Positions 24,364-33,282 of a stretch of 64,000 nt of DNA are shown piece after piece; the first letter of the stretch is position 1; each line of letters begins with the position of its first letter. The notes under the pieces were generated by a model. The model was not told the DNA's origin and did not search any database. It saw only the letters and a list, made by a program, of their open reading frames with translations. The stretch is from the NCBI GenBank assembly GCA_017504795.1, contig JAFVQM010000015.1, forward strand, positions 40,220 to 104,219, in the 5' to 3' direction. A program made the translations under genes and the position numbers. Origin of the DNA: Clostridia bacterium. GTDB lineage: Bacteria > Bacillota > Clostridia > Christensenellales > Borkfalkiaceae.

Positions 24364-25314
24364 ATGATTTTAGAAGAAAAATTGATAACACTTAGAAAGT
24401 CGAAAGGCTTATCGCAAGACGACCTTGCAAACAAGTTGGACGTATCGCGCCAAGCGGTTTACAAATGGGAAGCGGGACAAGCAACGCCCGAAATTAGCAA
24501 ACTTAAAATATTATCCGCGCTGTATAATGTTTCTATTGATAATTTGCTCGATAACAAACAAGATATAATATATATGAATACGCCTAAGGCGCGTTACGGC
24601 GCGGTTACCGTTAAAAAATCGCTTGACGACGAGGCTGCCGAGAAAGACAACACCAAACTTCTTCCCGACGAAGAAAAGAAGTTTAAGGTGAGAAAACTCG
24701 TTTTAGGCATAGCAAACGGCTTAATTATTGCGTCGATTGCGCTTGCAGTTTTATTCTTTATTTTAACGGGTATTGCAAAGAGTGAAGAAGAGGGCGCGAA
24801 CAACGCCACCACAATGATAATTTTTGCTATACTTTTCGTGGTATTTAGCGTTATAAAGTCGGTGCTTTCAAAGGTAATTTATCCAAAAGTTCAACTTGCA
24901 AGAACGTACTATAATCAAGAATACGATAAAGCGGTTAACGAACTTAACGCAAAGTACGATACCGTTACTATGCTTCAACCCGACCTTCTTGCTTGGTTCG
25001 TTTACGACAGTAAATCAAACTCTTTCGGCTTTTATTTCGACGGAGAAATGCAGTTTTTCTGCCCGATAAACAACTACGCTTGCCTTAACGTAAAGCAGTA
25101 TGAAACCTTAACCCACGTTGAAGTTAAGTATTTCGACCAAACGGGTAAACTTTCAGTTTACGAGTTTTCACTTTCAAGCGTTAGAATGTTTTGGATACAC
25201 GAAACTAAAACCAAAGAAGATCTTGAAATAAATCAAATGCAACTTGACGCTAGAACCAAAGCGATAGTTACTGAAATCAAACAAAGGCTTGACATTGAAA
25301 AAAGTAGAATTTAA
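24364..25314 (+). CDS. XRE regulator with two membrane helices and a C-terminal sensor-like domain
   Basis: A 316-residue protein. Residues 1-65 are an XRE helix-turn-helix (LITLRKSKGLSQDDLANKLD, SRQAVYKWEAGQATPEISKL). Two transmembrane helices follow at about 120-140 (LVLGIANGLIIASIALAVLF) and 155-170 (TTMIIFAILFVVFSVIKSVL). A 130-residue soluble domain follows, with FGFYFDGEMQFFCPINNYAC. Membrane-bound XRE regulators are common in Clostridia and often control neighbouring genes. GGAGG sits seven bases before the ATG. A terminator separates it from nhaC, so control of that transporter is possible but not shown. Confidence 0.85.
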   Translation: MILEEKLITLRKSKGLSQDDLANKLDVSRQAVYKWEAGQATPEISKLKILSALYNVSIDNLLDNKQDIIYMNTPKARYGAVTVKKSLDDEAAEKDNTKLLPDEEKKFKVRKLVLGIANGLIIASIALAVLFFILTGIAKSEEEGANNATTMIIFAILFVVFSVIKSVLSKVIYPKVQLARTYYNQEYDKAVNELNAKYDTVTMLQPDLLAWFVYDSKSNSFGFYFDGEMQFFCPINNYACLNVKQYETLTHVEVKYFDQTGKLSVYEFSLSSVRMFWIHETKTKEDLEINQMQLDARTKAIVTEIKQRLDIEKSRI

Positions 25315-25331
25315 TAAATAAAAGATAAAAT

Positions 25332-25377
25332 AGTCCGCTATTCTTGGCGTTTTGCTAACAATAGCGGACTTTTACTA
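25332..25377 (+). terminator. Rho-independent terminator
   Basis: AGTCCGCTATT (25332-25342) pairs with AATAGCGGACT (25360-25370), followed by T-rich sequence. Confidence 0.8.
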
Positions 25378-25437
25378 TAATTTTTTAAGTTTTTTAACGT
25401 AAATAACGAGATAAACTTTTAATAATTTAACAAATCG

Positions 25438-25466
25438 TTGACAAACGCCTAAAAATATAATATATT
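25438..25466 (+). promoter_or_regulatory. Promoter of nhaC
   Basis: TTGACA (25438-25443), 17-nt spacer, TATATT (25461-25466). Confidence 0.7.
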
Positions 25467-25500
25467 TTATGTAAATAATTTTCACGTTAGGAGAAATTTT

Positions 25501-27063
25501 ATGGTAGGTACTTTTTGGGCGTTCGTGCCCGCAATAGTAGCAATAGTACTTGCGCTTATTACTAAACAAGTATACGTTTCGCTTTTCGTAGGTATACTCG
25601 TTGGCGCACTCTTTTTCGTTGGCGGTAATCCGCTTGAAGCACTCGGCACCGTTTGGACGGTTATGAGTAAACAAGTAGGCGGTAACGCCCCCATACTCGT
25701 ATTCTTAGTAGTACTCGGTATTTTCGTTGTTTTAATGCAAAAATCGGGTGGCTCGAAAGCGTACGGCGAGTGGGCTCAAAAGAAAATCAAGTCAAAAGAA
25801 GGTGCGCTTTGCGCTACCGCGGCACTTGGCTGTTTAATTTTCGTTGACGACTATTTTAACTGCTTAACCGTAGGTTCGGTTATGAGCCCCGTTACCGATA
25901 AATTCAAAGTATCGCACGCTAAACTTGCGTGGATAATTGACTCTACCGCAGCGCCCGTTTGCATTATCGCGCCTATTTCGTCTTGGGCGGCGGCAGTTTC
26001 TGGTCAACTTGACGGAAACGGTCTCGTTGTATTTATGCAAACTATTCCGTTTAACGTTTACGCAATTTTAACTATCGTAATGGTATTTATCTTCTGCGCT
26101 AGAAAAATTGATTTCGGCAAGATGAAGAAAAACGAATATATCGCTGAAACAACGGGTGACCTTAACGCTGGTGAAACCGACCTTCCTACTGACGAAGATA
26201 AGTCTATCGTATCTAACCCCAACGGCAAAGTTCGTCACCTTATCGTTCCCGTAATTATTTTAATCGTATGCTGTATCGGTGGTATGATTTACTCTGGTTA
26301 CTTCTATAACTGGGATACGGGTACGTACGGCAAAGAAATTCAGTCTTCAAACGTTATCGAAGCCTTTTCTAACTGTGACGCGGGCACTTCGCTTGCAATC
26401 GGTTCGACTATTGCGCTCGTTATCGTTGCCGTTTACTATATTATCGACAAAGTCGTTTCTTTCAAAGAAATTACCGATAGTTTCACACAAGGCTTTAAGA
26501 CTATGGTTCCCGCAATCTTAATACTCACTTTTGCTTGGACAATTTCGGGCATTATGGGTGCAAAGGGCGGTTATCTTGACGCGCAAGCCTTCGTTCAAAC
26601 TAATATGGAAAAAATTCCTGCGGCAATTAAAGCGTTATTCCCTGCAATATTCTTTATTCTTGCTTGTGGTATCGCTTTCTCTACGGGAACTTCTTGGGGA
26701 ACGTTCGGCGTGCTCGTGCCTATCGCGGTAACTATCTTAGGCGGTAGCGGAACGCTCGTACTTTTAACCGTTTCTGCAACGCTTGGCGGTGCGGTATTCG
26801 GCGACCACGTATCCCCGATTTCAGATACTACGATTTTAGCGTCCACGGGTGGTAAATGTAACCACGTTGACCACGTTAAAACTCAACTTCCGTACGCGTC
26901 TGTTATCGCGGTAATTGCTTTCTTATCGTATATCGTTGCGGGCTACGTATCAACGCTTGGCTCGGTACTTTGTGCGGTAATTATGTGGGTAGTAGTTGTG
27001 GCACTTTTCGTAGGTGCGTTATATCTTATAAAGTATTTAGAAAAGAAAAACGCTAAACAATAA
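25501..27063 (+). CDS. nhaC: NhaC-family Na+/H+ antiporter
   Basis: A 520-residue inner-membrane protein with about eleven to twelve helices. Typical family segments are FVDDYFNCLTVGSVMSPVTD, DSTAAPVCIIAPISSWAAA, ACGIAFSTGTSWGTFGVLVP and FGDHVSPISDTTILAS, which carry the conserved acidic and polar residues of the ion path. The family exchanges sodium for protons, or for carboxylate/amine substrates in some branches, so the precise substrate is less certain than the family. The ribosome binding site is AGGAG. The gene is monocistronic between two terminators. With the AGCS and Na/Pi transporters nearby it points to active sodium cycling. Confidence 0.9.
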   Translation: MVGTFWAFVPAIVAIVLALITKQVYVSLFVGILVGALFFVGGNPLEALGTVWTVMSKQVGGNAPILVFLVVLGIFVVLMQKSGGSKAYGEWAQKKIKSKEGALCATAALGCLIFVDDYFNCLTVGSVMSPVTDKFKVSHAKLAWIIDSTAAPVCIIAPISSWAAAVSGQLDGNGLVVFMQTIPFNVYAILTIVMVFIFCARKIDFGKMKKNEYIAETTGDLNAGETDLPTDEDKSIVSNPNGKVRHLIVPVIILIVCCIGGMIYSGYFYNWDTGTYGKEIQSSNVIEAFSNCDAGTSLAIGSTIALVIVAVYYIIDKVVSFKEITDSFTQGFKTMVPAILILTFAWTISGIMGAKGGYLDAQAFVQTNMEKIPAAIKALFPAIFFILACGIAFSTGTSWGTFGVLVPIAVTILGGSGTLVLLTVSATLGGAVFGDHVSPISDTTILASTGGKCNHVDHVKTQLPYASVIAVIAFLSYIVAGYVSTLGSVLCAVIMWVVVVALFVGALYLIKYLEKKNAKQ

Positions 27064-27075
27064 TTAAAAAATAGC

Positions 27076-27106
27076 AAAAACGCGCTCTCGTGGGCGCGTT
27101 TTTATT
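27076..27106 (+). terminator. Rho-independent terminator of nhaC
   Basis: AAAAACGCGC pairs with GCGCGTTTTT around an eight-base loop. Confidence 0.85.
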
Positions 27107-27131
27107 ATTATAAAAAAGTGCGTTAAAAAAG

Positions 27132-27282
27132 TTTACAAATAGAAAAATATATGCTAATATATAAAGGCTAAAAAATTCACACCGATAAAAAGCCGACTTC
27201 GTTGTTCCGTAAATTTTTCTTTTCATGCGGGATAAAATCGGGCTAAAACTTTTTTTCGGGAGGAATAAACGGAGGAAATTTT
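27132..27282 (+). promoter_or_regulatory. Promoter and ~115-nt 5' leader of rpsB-tsf
   Basis: TTTACA (27132-27137), 17-nt spacer and TAATAT (27155-27160) give a start near 27167. The leader up to 27282 has G/C-rich blocks (CACCGATAAAAAGCCG, CGGGATAAAATCGGGC) that can pair, and two purine-rich sites before the ATG (CGGGAGG and CGGAGG). Autoregulatory S2 leaders are known in other bacteria; here this is only a suggestion. Confidence 0.55.
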
Positions 27283-28050
27283 ATGGCAGTATGTTCAATG
27301 AAACAGTTGCTTGAGGCTGGCGTGCACTTCGGTCACCAAACGTCAAGATGGAACCCTAAGATGAAAAAGTACATCTACGGTGCAAGAAACAACATTCATA
27401 TCGTAGACCTTCAACTCACCGTTGAAGAAATCGAAAAGGCTTACAAGTTCGTTGTAGAAGTTGCAAAAGCTGGTAAATCGATACTTTTCGTAGGTACTAA
27501 AAAGCAAGCGCAAGAAGCTATCGCACAAGAAGCAGAAAGATGCGGTCAATACTACATCAACGCTAGATGGCTTGGCGGTACTTTAACTAACTTCAACACT
27601 ATTCGTTCAAGAGTTGATAGGCTTAACAAACTTGACAATATGGAAAAGATCGGCGAATTCGACCTTCTTCCTAAGAAAGAAGTTATCGAACTTAAAAAGG
27701 AAAGAGAAAAACTTCAATTAAACCTTGGCGGTATTAGAGATATGCACACTCTTCCTGGTGCACTTTTCGTAGTTGACCCGCACTGTGAAGAAATCGCAGT
27801 TAAAGAAGCTAAAAAGCTTGGTATCCCCGTAGTTGCTATTACCGATACTAACTGCAACCCCGATAACATCGATTACGTTATCCCCGGTAACGACGACGCT
27901 ATTAGAGCGGTTAAACTTATCGCATCTATTATTGCTGACGCGGTTATCGAAGCAAACCAAGGTGCTGATGCGGTAAACCACAACGTTGAAGAAGAAACTG
28001 AAAGTTTTGAACAAGCCGTTGAAGGTCAAGAAGAAGCAAAAGCAGAATAA
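27283..28050 (+). CDS. rpsB: 30S ribosomal protein S2
   Basis: A 255-residue ribosomal protein. It has the S2 signatures [42 protein letters not shown] and [27 protein letters not shown]. The acidic C-terminal tail (after residue 230) is a usual extension in Firmicutes. The ribosome binding site is GGAGG. It is the first gene of the rpsB-tsf transcription unit, with tsf 17 bases downstream. S2 completes the 30S subunit late in assembly near the S1 site. Codon use is that of a highly expressed gene of this genome (AAC, GAC, CTT, GTT favoured). Confidence 0.98.
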   Translation: MAVCSMKQLLEAGVHFGHQTSRWNPKMKKYIYGARNNIHIVDLQLTVEEIEKAYKFVVEVAKAGKSILFVGTKKQAQEAIAQEAERCGQYYINARWLGGTLTNFNTIRSRVDRLNKLDNMEKIGEFDLLPKKEVIELKKEREKLQLNLGGIRDMHTLPGALFVVDPHCEEIAVKEAKKLGIPVVAITDTNCNPDNIDYVIPGNDDAIRAVKLIASIIADAVIEANQGADAVNHNVEEETESFEQAVEGQEEAKAE

Positions 28051-28067
28051 TTTTAAGGAGAAAGATT

Positions 28068-28727
28068 ATGAGTTTTTCAGCAAGTGACGTAAAGACGCTC
28101 CGTGAAAGAACGGGCGCAGGTATGATGGACTGCAAGAACGCTTTGGTTGAAACCAACGGCGATATGGAAAAAGCAGTTGACTATTTAAGAGAAAAGGGTA
28201 TCGCTAAAGCGGCTAAAAAAGCAGGTAGAATCGCTGCCGAAGGTTTAGTTGAAAGTTATATCCACATGGGCGGTAGAGTAGGCGTTTTAGTTGAAGTTAA
28301 CTGTGAAACGGACTTCGTTTCGCGCGGTGATCAATTCAAAAACCTCGTTCACGATATCGCACTTCACATTGCAGCGGCTAACCCTTCTTACGTAACCAAA
28401 GAAGAAGTTCCGGCTGACGTTATCGAAAAAGAAAAGGAAATTTTACGCGCACAAGCGATGGAAGAAGGCAAGCCTGCTAACATCGTTGACAGAATGGTTG
28501 AAGGTAGAATTAAAACTTTCTATAACGACAACTGTTTACTTTGCCAAAAGTTCGTAAAAGATCCGGATAAAACTATCGAACAAATCGTTACCGAAGCAAC
28601 CGCTACTATCGGTGAAAAGATTTCTATTAGAAGATTCGTTCGTTACGAAATGGGCGAAGGCTTACAAAAGAAGAACGAAAACTTGGCAGACGCTGTTGCT
28701 GAACAAGTTTCCGCAATGAAGAAATAA
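28068..28727 (+). CDS. tsf: Elongation factor Ts
   Basis: The guanine nucleotide exchange factor of EF-Tu. The 219-residue protein has the N-terminal UBA-like helix bundle ([20 protein letters not shown]) and the TDFVSR core motif that inserts into EF-Tu. It then has [18 protein letters not shown] and a single C-terminal core region. It is shorter than the Bacillus protein (about 290 residues), so it belongs to the compact form with a reduced second core subdomain. A good ribosome binding site (AAGGAGA) precedes the ATG. A terminator follows, so pyrH has its own promoter. Confidence 0.97.
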   Translation: MSFSASDVKTLRERTGAGMMDCKNALVETNGDMEKAVDYLREKGIAKAAKKAGRIAAEGLVESYIHMGGRVGVLVEVNCETDFVSRGDQFKNLVHDIALHIAAANPSYVTKEEVPADVIEKEKEILRAQAMEEGKPANIVDRMVEGRIKTFYNDNCLLCQKFVKDPDKTIEQIVTEATATIGEKISIRRFVRYEMGEGLQKKNENLADAVAEQVSAMKK

Positions 28728-28730
28728 TTA

Positions 28731-28758
28731 AAAAGGGACTCTTTTGAGTTCCTTTTTT
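28731..28758 (+). terminator. Terminator of rpsB-tsf
   Basis: AAAAGGGACTC pairs with GAGTTCCTTTT around TTTT, ending in a T-run. Confidence 0.85.
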
Positions 28759-28771
28759 TACGGCTTTGCCA

Positions 28772-28800
28772 TTGACAATGAGTTCAAGTTGGTATAAAAT
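28772..28800 (+). promoter_or_regulatory. Promoter of pyrH
   Basis: TTGACA (28772-28777), 17-nt spacer, TAAAAT (28795-28800). Confidence 0.8.
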
Positions 28801-28825
28801 AAAAAAAATGCTCAAAGGAGAAATT

Positions 28826-29530
28826 ATGTCGATTAAATATAAAAGAGTTATCATAAAAATAAGCGGTGAAGCCTTAGCAGGCAGTAAAGGTATGGGCTTT
28901 GACCAAGAAGTTCTTCAAGGCGTTGTAGACCAAATTTGTAAAGTACACTCTCTTGGCGCGGAAGTTGCTATCGTAGTTGGTGGCGGAAATTTCTGGCGTG
29001 GTAGACAGGGTACTGAAATGGAAAGAACTACCGCCGACCATATGGGTATGCTTGCAACCGTTATAAACGCCCTTGCTCTTCAAGACGCGATTGAAAGAAG
29101 TGGTGTTCCAACTAGGGTTCAAACCGCGCTTACCATAACGCGAGTTGCCGAGCCTTATATTTTAAGAAAGGCGCTTTCTCATCTTGAAAAGGGTAGAATA
29201 GTAATTTTTGCTTGTGGAACGGGTAACCCCTTCTTCTCGACGGACACTGCCGTTGCTTTAAGGGCTGCCGAAATCGGTGCGGAAGTTATTCTTCTTGCAA
29301 AGAACGTTGACGGTATTTACGACAGTGACCCCAAAACTAATAAAAACGCCAAAAAGTATAAAGAAATTAAGTATTTAGACTTTATTAAGCAAGAATTAAA
29401 AGCAATGGATACCGCCGCCGTAGCAATCTGTATGGAAAATAAAACGCCTATCCTTGCTTTTGGCTTAGATGAAAAGGATAGTTTGGTTAGGGCTATACAG
29501 GGCGAAGATTTAGGCACCTGGATTCGTTAA
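28826..29530 (+). CDS. pyrH: UMP kinase
   Basis: Phosphorylates UMP to UDP in pyrimidine synthesis. The 234-residue amino acid kinase-fold protein has KISGEALAG, VVGGGNFWRG, the allosteric/UMP region RTTADHMGMLATVINALAL, GTGNPFFSTDTAVALRAAEIGA and KNVDGIYDSDP. I chose ATG 28826 because AAAGGAG precedes it. Downstream there is no simple terminator; the transcript runs into the structured non-coding element at 29552-29790. In most Firmicutes frr follows directly. Here frr is 3.7 kb away, behind two minus-strand transporter genes. Confidence 0.97.
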   Translation: MSIKYKRVIIKISGEALAGSKGMGFDQEVLQGVVDQICKVHSLGAEVAIVVGGGNFWRGRQGTEMERTTADHMGMLATVINALALQDAIERSGVPTRVQTALTITRVAEPYILRKALSHLEKGRIVIFACGTGNPFFSTDTAVALRAAEIGAEVILLAKNVDGIYDSDPKTNKNAKKYKEIKYLDFIKQELKAMDTAAVAICMENKTPILAFGLDEKDSLVRAIQGEDLGTWIR

Positions 29531-29551
29531 AGCCTTATTTGCTAAATCTAT

Positions 29552-29790
29552 CTTCGTTACTGCTTAGTTTGTGGACTTCGATGACCAAAAAGGTCTATCT
29601 CACCCCACAAACTTCGCGAGCCTTGATATATTTGCAACTAAGTCTTTAACGCAACTTTGTATAGGCTGTATAATTTTATAAATGATTACTTCCTAAATAC
29701 CCAAACTAACGTCTTATCGGTAGTTATGATAGGCTAGCTTTTATCAAATTAAATAAACTCTCGTTTGATTTCAAACGAGAGTTTTTATAT
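29552..29790 (+). ncRNA. Putative structured RNA element A (3' of pyrH)
   Basis: A 240-base non-coding stretch. AGTTTGTGG (29566-29574) pairs perfectly with CCACAAACT (29605-29613). Inside sits a GACC-AAAAA-GGTC hairpin (29583-29595) framed by ACTTCGAT and TATCTCA. CTTCGCGAGCCT follows. Further on are two copies of an AACTAAxGTCTTA-like motif (29636-29647, 29704-29715), and a strong terminator closes the element. The same parts, with the outer stem changed on both sides, recur downstream of prs (61606-61920). No reading frame explains the conservation. An RNA function is inferred; a transposed intergenic repeat is the alternative. Strand is taken from the pyrH transcript. Confidence 0.5.
29755..29788. 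terminator. Bidirectional terminator closing element A
   Basis: A 13-bp stem (AACTCTCGTTTGA with TCAAACGAGAGTT) followed by a T-run, between pyrH and the convergent transporter gene. A near copy closes element B. Confidence 0.85.
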
Positions 29791-29812
29791 AAAAAATTAT
29801 CCATTTTTTTAT

Positions 29813-31213
29813 TTAGTTCCAGTAGTCGGTTGGGTGGGGTAGGTCAATATCTTTTGCCTTAAAGGTGGGGTTTTTGCCTTCTTTAACTTGTTTTTCGTAA
29901 TCTTTAAGCGCTCTAAAAGCGTATTTAGATAGATATAAAATAACGGGTACGTTTATAATTGCCATAAGCCCCATAGTTACGTCTGCAATATTCCATAGTA
30001 GCCCAGCCGATAACCCAGCGCCAACGAAAATTATTAAAGAAGCAACTATTCTATAAACGGTTAAGAACCACTTGGGCGGTTGTTTTTTGAATAAGAACAG
30101 CCACGTTTGGTCAACGTAATAAAGGTTGCCAAGCAAGGTGGTGAACGCAAAAAGTATCATAGCAACCGTGATAAAAATAGGACCAAAATCGCCAAGAGTT
30201 GTCCCTAACGCTAATTGAATATAAGGTGCGCCCGATAAACTTTCAGAAGGCTTAACGCCCGAACACATACACATAAACGCAGTTGCTGAACATATTAAAA
30301 GCGTGTCAATAAAAACCGAAAGTATTTGAGAAAGCCCTTGTTTTACGGGGTGAGATACTTCTGCCGATGCCGACGCGTTAGGCGCAGAACCAACGCCTGC
30401 TTCGTTACTGAAAAGCCCGCGCTTAATACCGTACATCAAGCAAGAGCCACTAATACCGCCGAATATTGCCTTAAAGTCAAACGCCTGTGTAAAAATAGTT
30501 GCAAAAACCGACGGTAAAGCACCTATATTTAACACGGTTACAATCAGCGCGACTAAAACGTAAGCAATACCCATAATAGGAACTAATAGCGAAGAAATTT
30601 TAATAATGCGTTTACCGCCACCAAACAAACAGTAACCAACGAGTACCGCGCAAATTCCACCAACTATCCAAGGCGTAACGCTAGGGTTATAAAAATCGTA
30701 GTTTTGAAAGGTTGATTGTAGGTTATAAGACGCGAGCATATTAAACCCAAAAGCGTACGTTAAGATTAAGCAAATTGAAAAGATTACGGCAAGCCACCTT
30801 GATTTTAGCGCCGACTGTATATAATACGCTGGACCGCCAACGCAACCGTCGTTACCTTTCTTTTTATAAATTTGGGCGAGAACGCTTTCAACAAAAGCCG
30901 AAGCCCCGCCTAAAATCGCTATTATCCACATCCAAAAAACCGAGCCGAAACCACCAAGACAAAGCGCGGTTGAAACGCCTATAATGTTACCCGTGCCAAC
31001 GCGAGACGCCGTTGATACGATTAGCGCTTGAAAGGAAGAAACCTTTTTGCTATCACTCGGCTTTTCTGATATGGTTATAAATTGTTGTTTAATAAGCCTA
31101 AACTGTGCAAAGCGCGTTCTTACCGTAAAGTAAATACCTGCAACGATGAGTAGTATTACTAGTAAATAGGTGTATAACGCATCGTTGATAAAAGAAATTA
31201 TAGTATCTATCAT
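29813..31213 (-). CDS. Sodium:alanine/glycine symporter, AGCS family
   Basis: A 466-residue inner-membrane protein with about ten to eleven helices. It imports alanine or glycine with sodium. Family motifs are GVSTALCLGGFGSVFWMWI, ASAFVESVLAQIYK, GGPAYYIQ and the very typical GLFSNEAGVGSAPNASASA. AGGAC precedes the ATG at 31213 by a suitable distance. The gene is convergent with pyrH and lies, together with the Na/Pi cotransporter, as a minus-strand insert in the conserved pyrH-frr segment. Length and motifs are normal for the family; the preferred amino acid cannot be told. Confidence 0.95.
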   Translation of the reverse strand: MIDTIISFINDALYTYLLVILLIVAGIYFTVRTRFAQFRLIKQQFITISEKPSDSKKVSSFQALIVSTASRVGTGNIIGVSTALCLGGFGSVFWMWIIAILGGASAFVESVLAQIYKKKGNDGCVGGPAYYIQSALKSRWLAVIFSICLILTYAFGFNMLASYNLQSTFQNYDFYNPSVTPWIVGGICAVLVGYCLFGGGKRIIKISSLLVPIMGIAYVLVALIVTVLNIGALPSVFATIFTQAFDFKAIFGGISGSCLMYGIKRGLFSNEAGVGSAPNASASAEVSHPVKQGLSQILSVFIDTLLICSATAFMCMCSGVKPSESLSGAPYIQLALGTTLGDFGPIFITVAMILFAFTTLLGNLYYVDQTWLFLFKKQPPKWFLTVYRIVASLIIFVGAGLSAGLLWNIADVTMGLMAIINVPVILYLSKYAFRALKDYEKQVKEGKNPTFKAKDIDLPHPTDYWN

Positions 31214-31274
31214 AATAACGTCCTTATAAAAATTTACTAGTTTATTTTATCATATATTGTAAACTAAGGCAATA

Positions 31275-31300
31275 AAAAAGCACGCTGGCGCGTGCTTTTA
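31275..31300 (-). terminator. Terminator of the Na/Pi cotransporter gene
   Basis: AAAAAGCACGC pairs with GCGTGCTTTT, with a T-run on the minus strand, between two minus-strand genes. Confidence 0.8.
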
Positions 31301-32935
31301 TTATGCGTTTTGAGAGCCCGTTGGGTTTATCGTACTATAACCAACGTTTATAAGGTGGTCGGCAACTCTTTCAAGCCCAGATACGGTAGAGAAAAAGTAT
31401 GCTGAAAGTTCTGTTTTACAACAGCCCGTTGCAAGCCTTTGAACGTGCCCGTGGTTAAGCGACTTTTTAAGCCCGTCAACTACGTTTTCTTTTTCGCCTA
31501 GTTCGTTTAGTCTTCCTATTGCTAGGTTATTAAATACGTCAATCGCTACGTCGAACATTTTTAACACTTCGTCAAACATATTAGATATTTCGGCTTTTGC
31601 AATATCTGAAAAGTTAAGTTCCTCGTCCTTCATTTGCTGACCTATTTCGTAGAAGTTTTCGGCGTGGTCGCCTATACGCTCAACGTCGTTAAGAACGTGG
31701 AAGTACGAACCTAAAACTCTTTCGTCACCACTAGATACGAGCGGGGAGAGTTTAATCAAAAACTTAGTGAGTGCTTTGTTAGTAAAGTCAATTATCTTTT
31801 CGTTTTCGGCTATTTCGTGAGAAAGTTGTTTATCGCCTGTAAAAATTACGTCTTTTGATAATACTAAATTTTCTTTTGCAAGTGAAATCATATATTCGAT
31901 TTCCTTTTTGGTTTGCATAAGCGCGATAGGGGGAGTTTTGAGAAGTAAGTCGTCAACGTATTTGAGTTTGCGCTGTTCGTCAATTGATTTTTTATCTTTA
32001 ACAACCGTTTCTGCAAACTTAACGAAGTATTTAATAAACGGTAAAAGTATAAAAGTATTAAGAACGTTAAAGCAAACGTGGAACCAAGCAACCTGCATTT
32101 GCGGTGTAGGAACTAAACTTCTAAGAAGCGTTGCAATAGAACTTGCTAGTGGCCAAAGTATAGCCGTAAATATTATCATACCCACAACTTTGAACGAAAG
32201 GTGCATAATGGCAGTTCTTCTAGCGTTAACGTTAGTACCTATACCTGCTATAAGCGCGGTAATACAAGTACCTATATTTGAGCCAAGCACTATAAACATA
32301 GCACTTTCAAGCGTTAATGCGCCTTCGCCAACCATAATTATAACTACGCCCGTTGCGGCAGACGACGACTGAATTATAGCCGTAAATATAATACCTATAA
32401 GTATTAAAAGTAGCGGAAAGTCAACCACTTTGAAAATATTTCTAAAAAAGGTGTTGATTTCTTCGCCTGCAAACGCCGCGCTCATAAGGTCAAGCCCGAT
32501 AAAGATAATACCTAAACCGCAAAGAATAGAACCTATATTTTTAACTTTATCGTTTTTAATAAAGGTCATCATAACGCCGATAAAAGCAAGAAGTGTTAAG
32601 TAAAGCGAAATATTAAGTGATTTAAGTGAAACTAAAATACCCGTAACGGTAGTGCCGATATTTGCGCCTAATAAAATACTTGCTGCCTGAGTAAGCGTCA
32701 TAACCCCAGCGTTTACGAAACCTATAACCATAACGCTAGTTGCAGACGACGACTGTATTATAGCCGTAACCCCCGCGCCAACGCCAACGCCTGCTAAACG
32801 ATTGTTCGTAAGTGTGCCAAGCATTTTCTTCATGCCTTTGCCGGCACTCCTTTCAAGGCCCTCACCCATCATGTTCATACCGGCTATGAAAACACCTACG
32901 CCGGCTAAGAGTGCAATAATGCTAAACCAAATCAT
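31301..32935 (-). CDS. Na/Pi cotransporter family protein with PhoU-like C-terminus
   Basis: A 544-residue protein. The membrane half has two inverted repeats, each with the QSSSAT motif (TAIIQSSSATSVMVIGFVNAG and TAIIQSSSAATGVVIIMVGEG) that forms the sodium/phosphate site. The C-terminal ~200 residues are a PhoU-like helical domain (RVLGSYFHVLNDVERIGDHAENFYEIG). It imports phosphate with sodium or regulates its flux. AAGGAG precedes the ATG at 32935. The ~165-nt leader contains two hairpins and a full terminator before the gene, so expression is probably controlled by attenuation (see 32974-33139). Confidence 0.93.
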   Translation of the reverse strand: MIWFSIIALLAGVGVFIAGMNMMGEGLERSAGKGMKKMLGTLTNNRLAGVGVGAGVTAIIQSSSATSVMVIGFVNAGVMTLTQAASILLGANIGTTVTGILVSLKSLNISLYLTLLAFIGVMMTFIKNDKVKNIGSILCGLGIIFIGLDLMSAAFAGEEINTFFRNIFKVVDFPLLLILIGIIFTAIIQSSSAATGVVIIMVGEGALTLESAMFIVLGSNIGTCITALIAGIGTNVNARRTAIMHLSFKVVGMIIFTAILWPLASSIATLLRSLVPTPQMQVAWFHVCFNVLNTFILLPFIKYFVKFAETVVKDKKSIDEQRKLKYVDDLLLKTPPIALMQTKKEIEYMISLAKENLVLSKDVIFTGDKQLSHEIAENEKIIDFTNKALTKFLIKLSPLVSSGDERVLGSYFHVLNDVERIGDHAENFYEIGQQMKDEELNFSDIAKAEISNMFDEVLKMFDVAIDVFNNLAIGRLNELGEKENVVDGLKKSLNHGHVQRLATGCCKTELSAYFFSTVSGLERVADHLINVGYSTINPTGSQNA

Positions 32936-32973
32936 ATGTATAAATCTCCTTTATGAGTTAATATCAAAAAACG

Positions 32974-33139
32974 TGAAAAATAAAAGCGCGTATATGTTAA
33001 ATAACAATTACGCGCTTAATAAATGAAGTATTGGATGCAGTTCCGAGCGTTCCTGCATCTAACGTGTTCTGTATATTCGTATTTTTGTGACACGTCGTTT
33101 TCATACCCCTATGCTACCAAATAAAAAAAATTATGTCAA
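32974..33139 (-). promoter_or_regulatory. Promoter and attenuator-like leader of the Na/Pi cotransporter gene
   Basis: Read on the minus strand. TTGACA (33139-33134), 17 nt and TAGCAT (33116-33111) give a start near 33104. The leader then folds hairpin 1 (ACACGT/ACGTGT, 33095-33062), hairpin 2 (GATGCAG/CTGCATC around a 12-base loop, 33059-33034) and finally a Rho-independent terminator (AAGCGCGTA/TACGCGCTT, 33017-32984, then TTTTATTTTT). The terminator lies before the gene's ribosome binding site, so full-length mRNA needs antitermination. A riboswitch or protein-binding attenuator is likely. I recognise no known class. Confidence 0.6.
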
Positions 33140-33203
33140 CTTAAATTAGCCCACTTTTTAATTTTAAGCAAAATAAAATTTTGATGATAAAAAATAAAAA
33201 CTC

Positions 33204-33232
33204 TTTACAAAAAGGCAAGTTTATAATACAAT
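33204..33232 (+). promoter_or_regulatory. Promoter of the frr-uppS-cdsA-dxr-rseP operon
   Basis: TTTACA (33204-33209), 17-nt spacer, TACAAT (33227-33232). Confidence 0.65.
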
Positions 33233-33282
33233 ATATATATTAAAAATAAAGTTATAAAAACGGCTTTTATTAGGAGATAATT

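Noticed and set aside
24274-25377. The XRE-membrane gene as a fourth terminator-flanked cassette
   Set aside because: It is also a lone XRE gene between two terminators, but the terminators at 24274 and 25332 are unrelated in sequence, so there is no sign of duplication.
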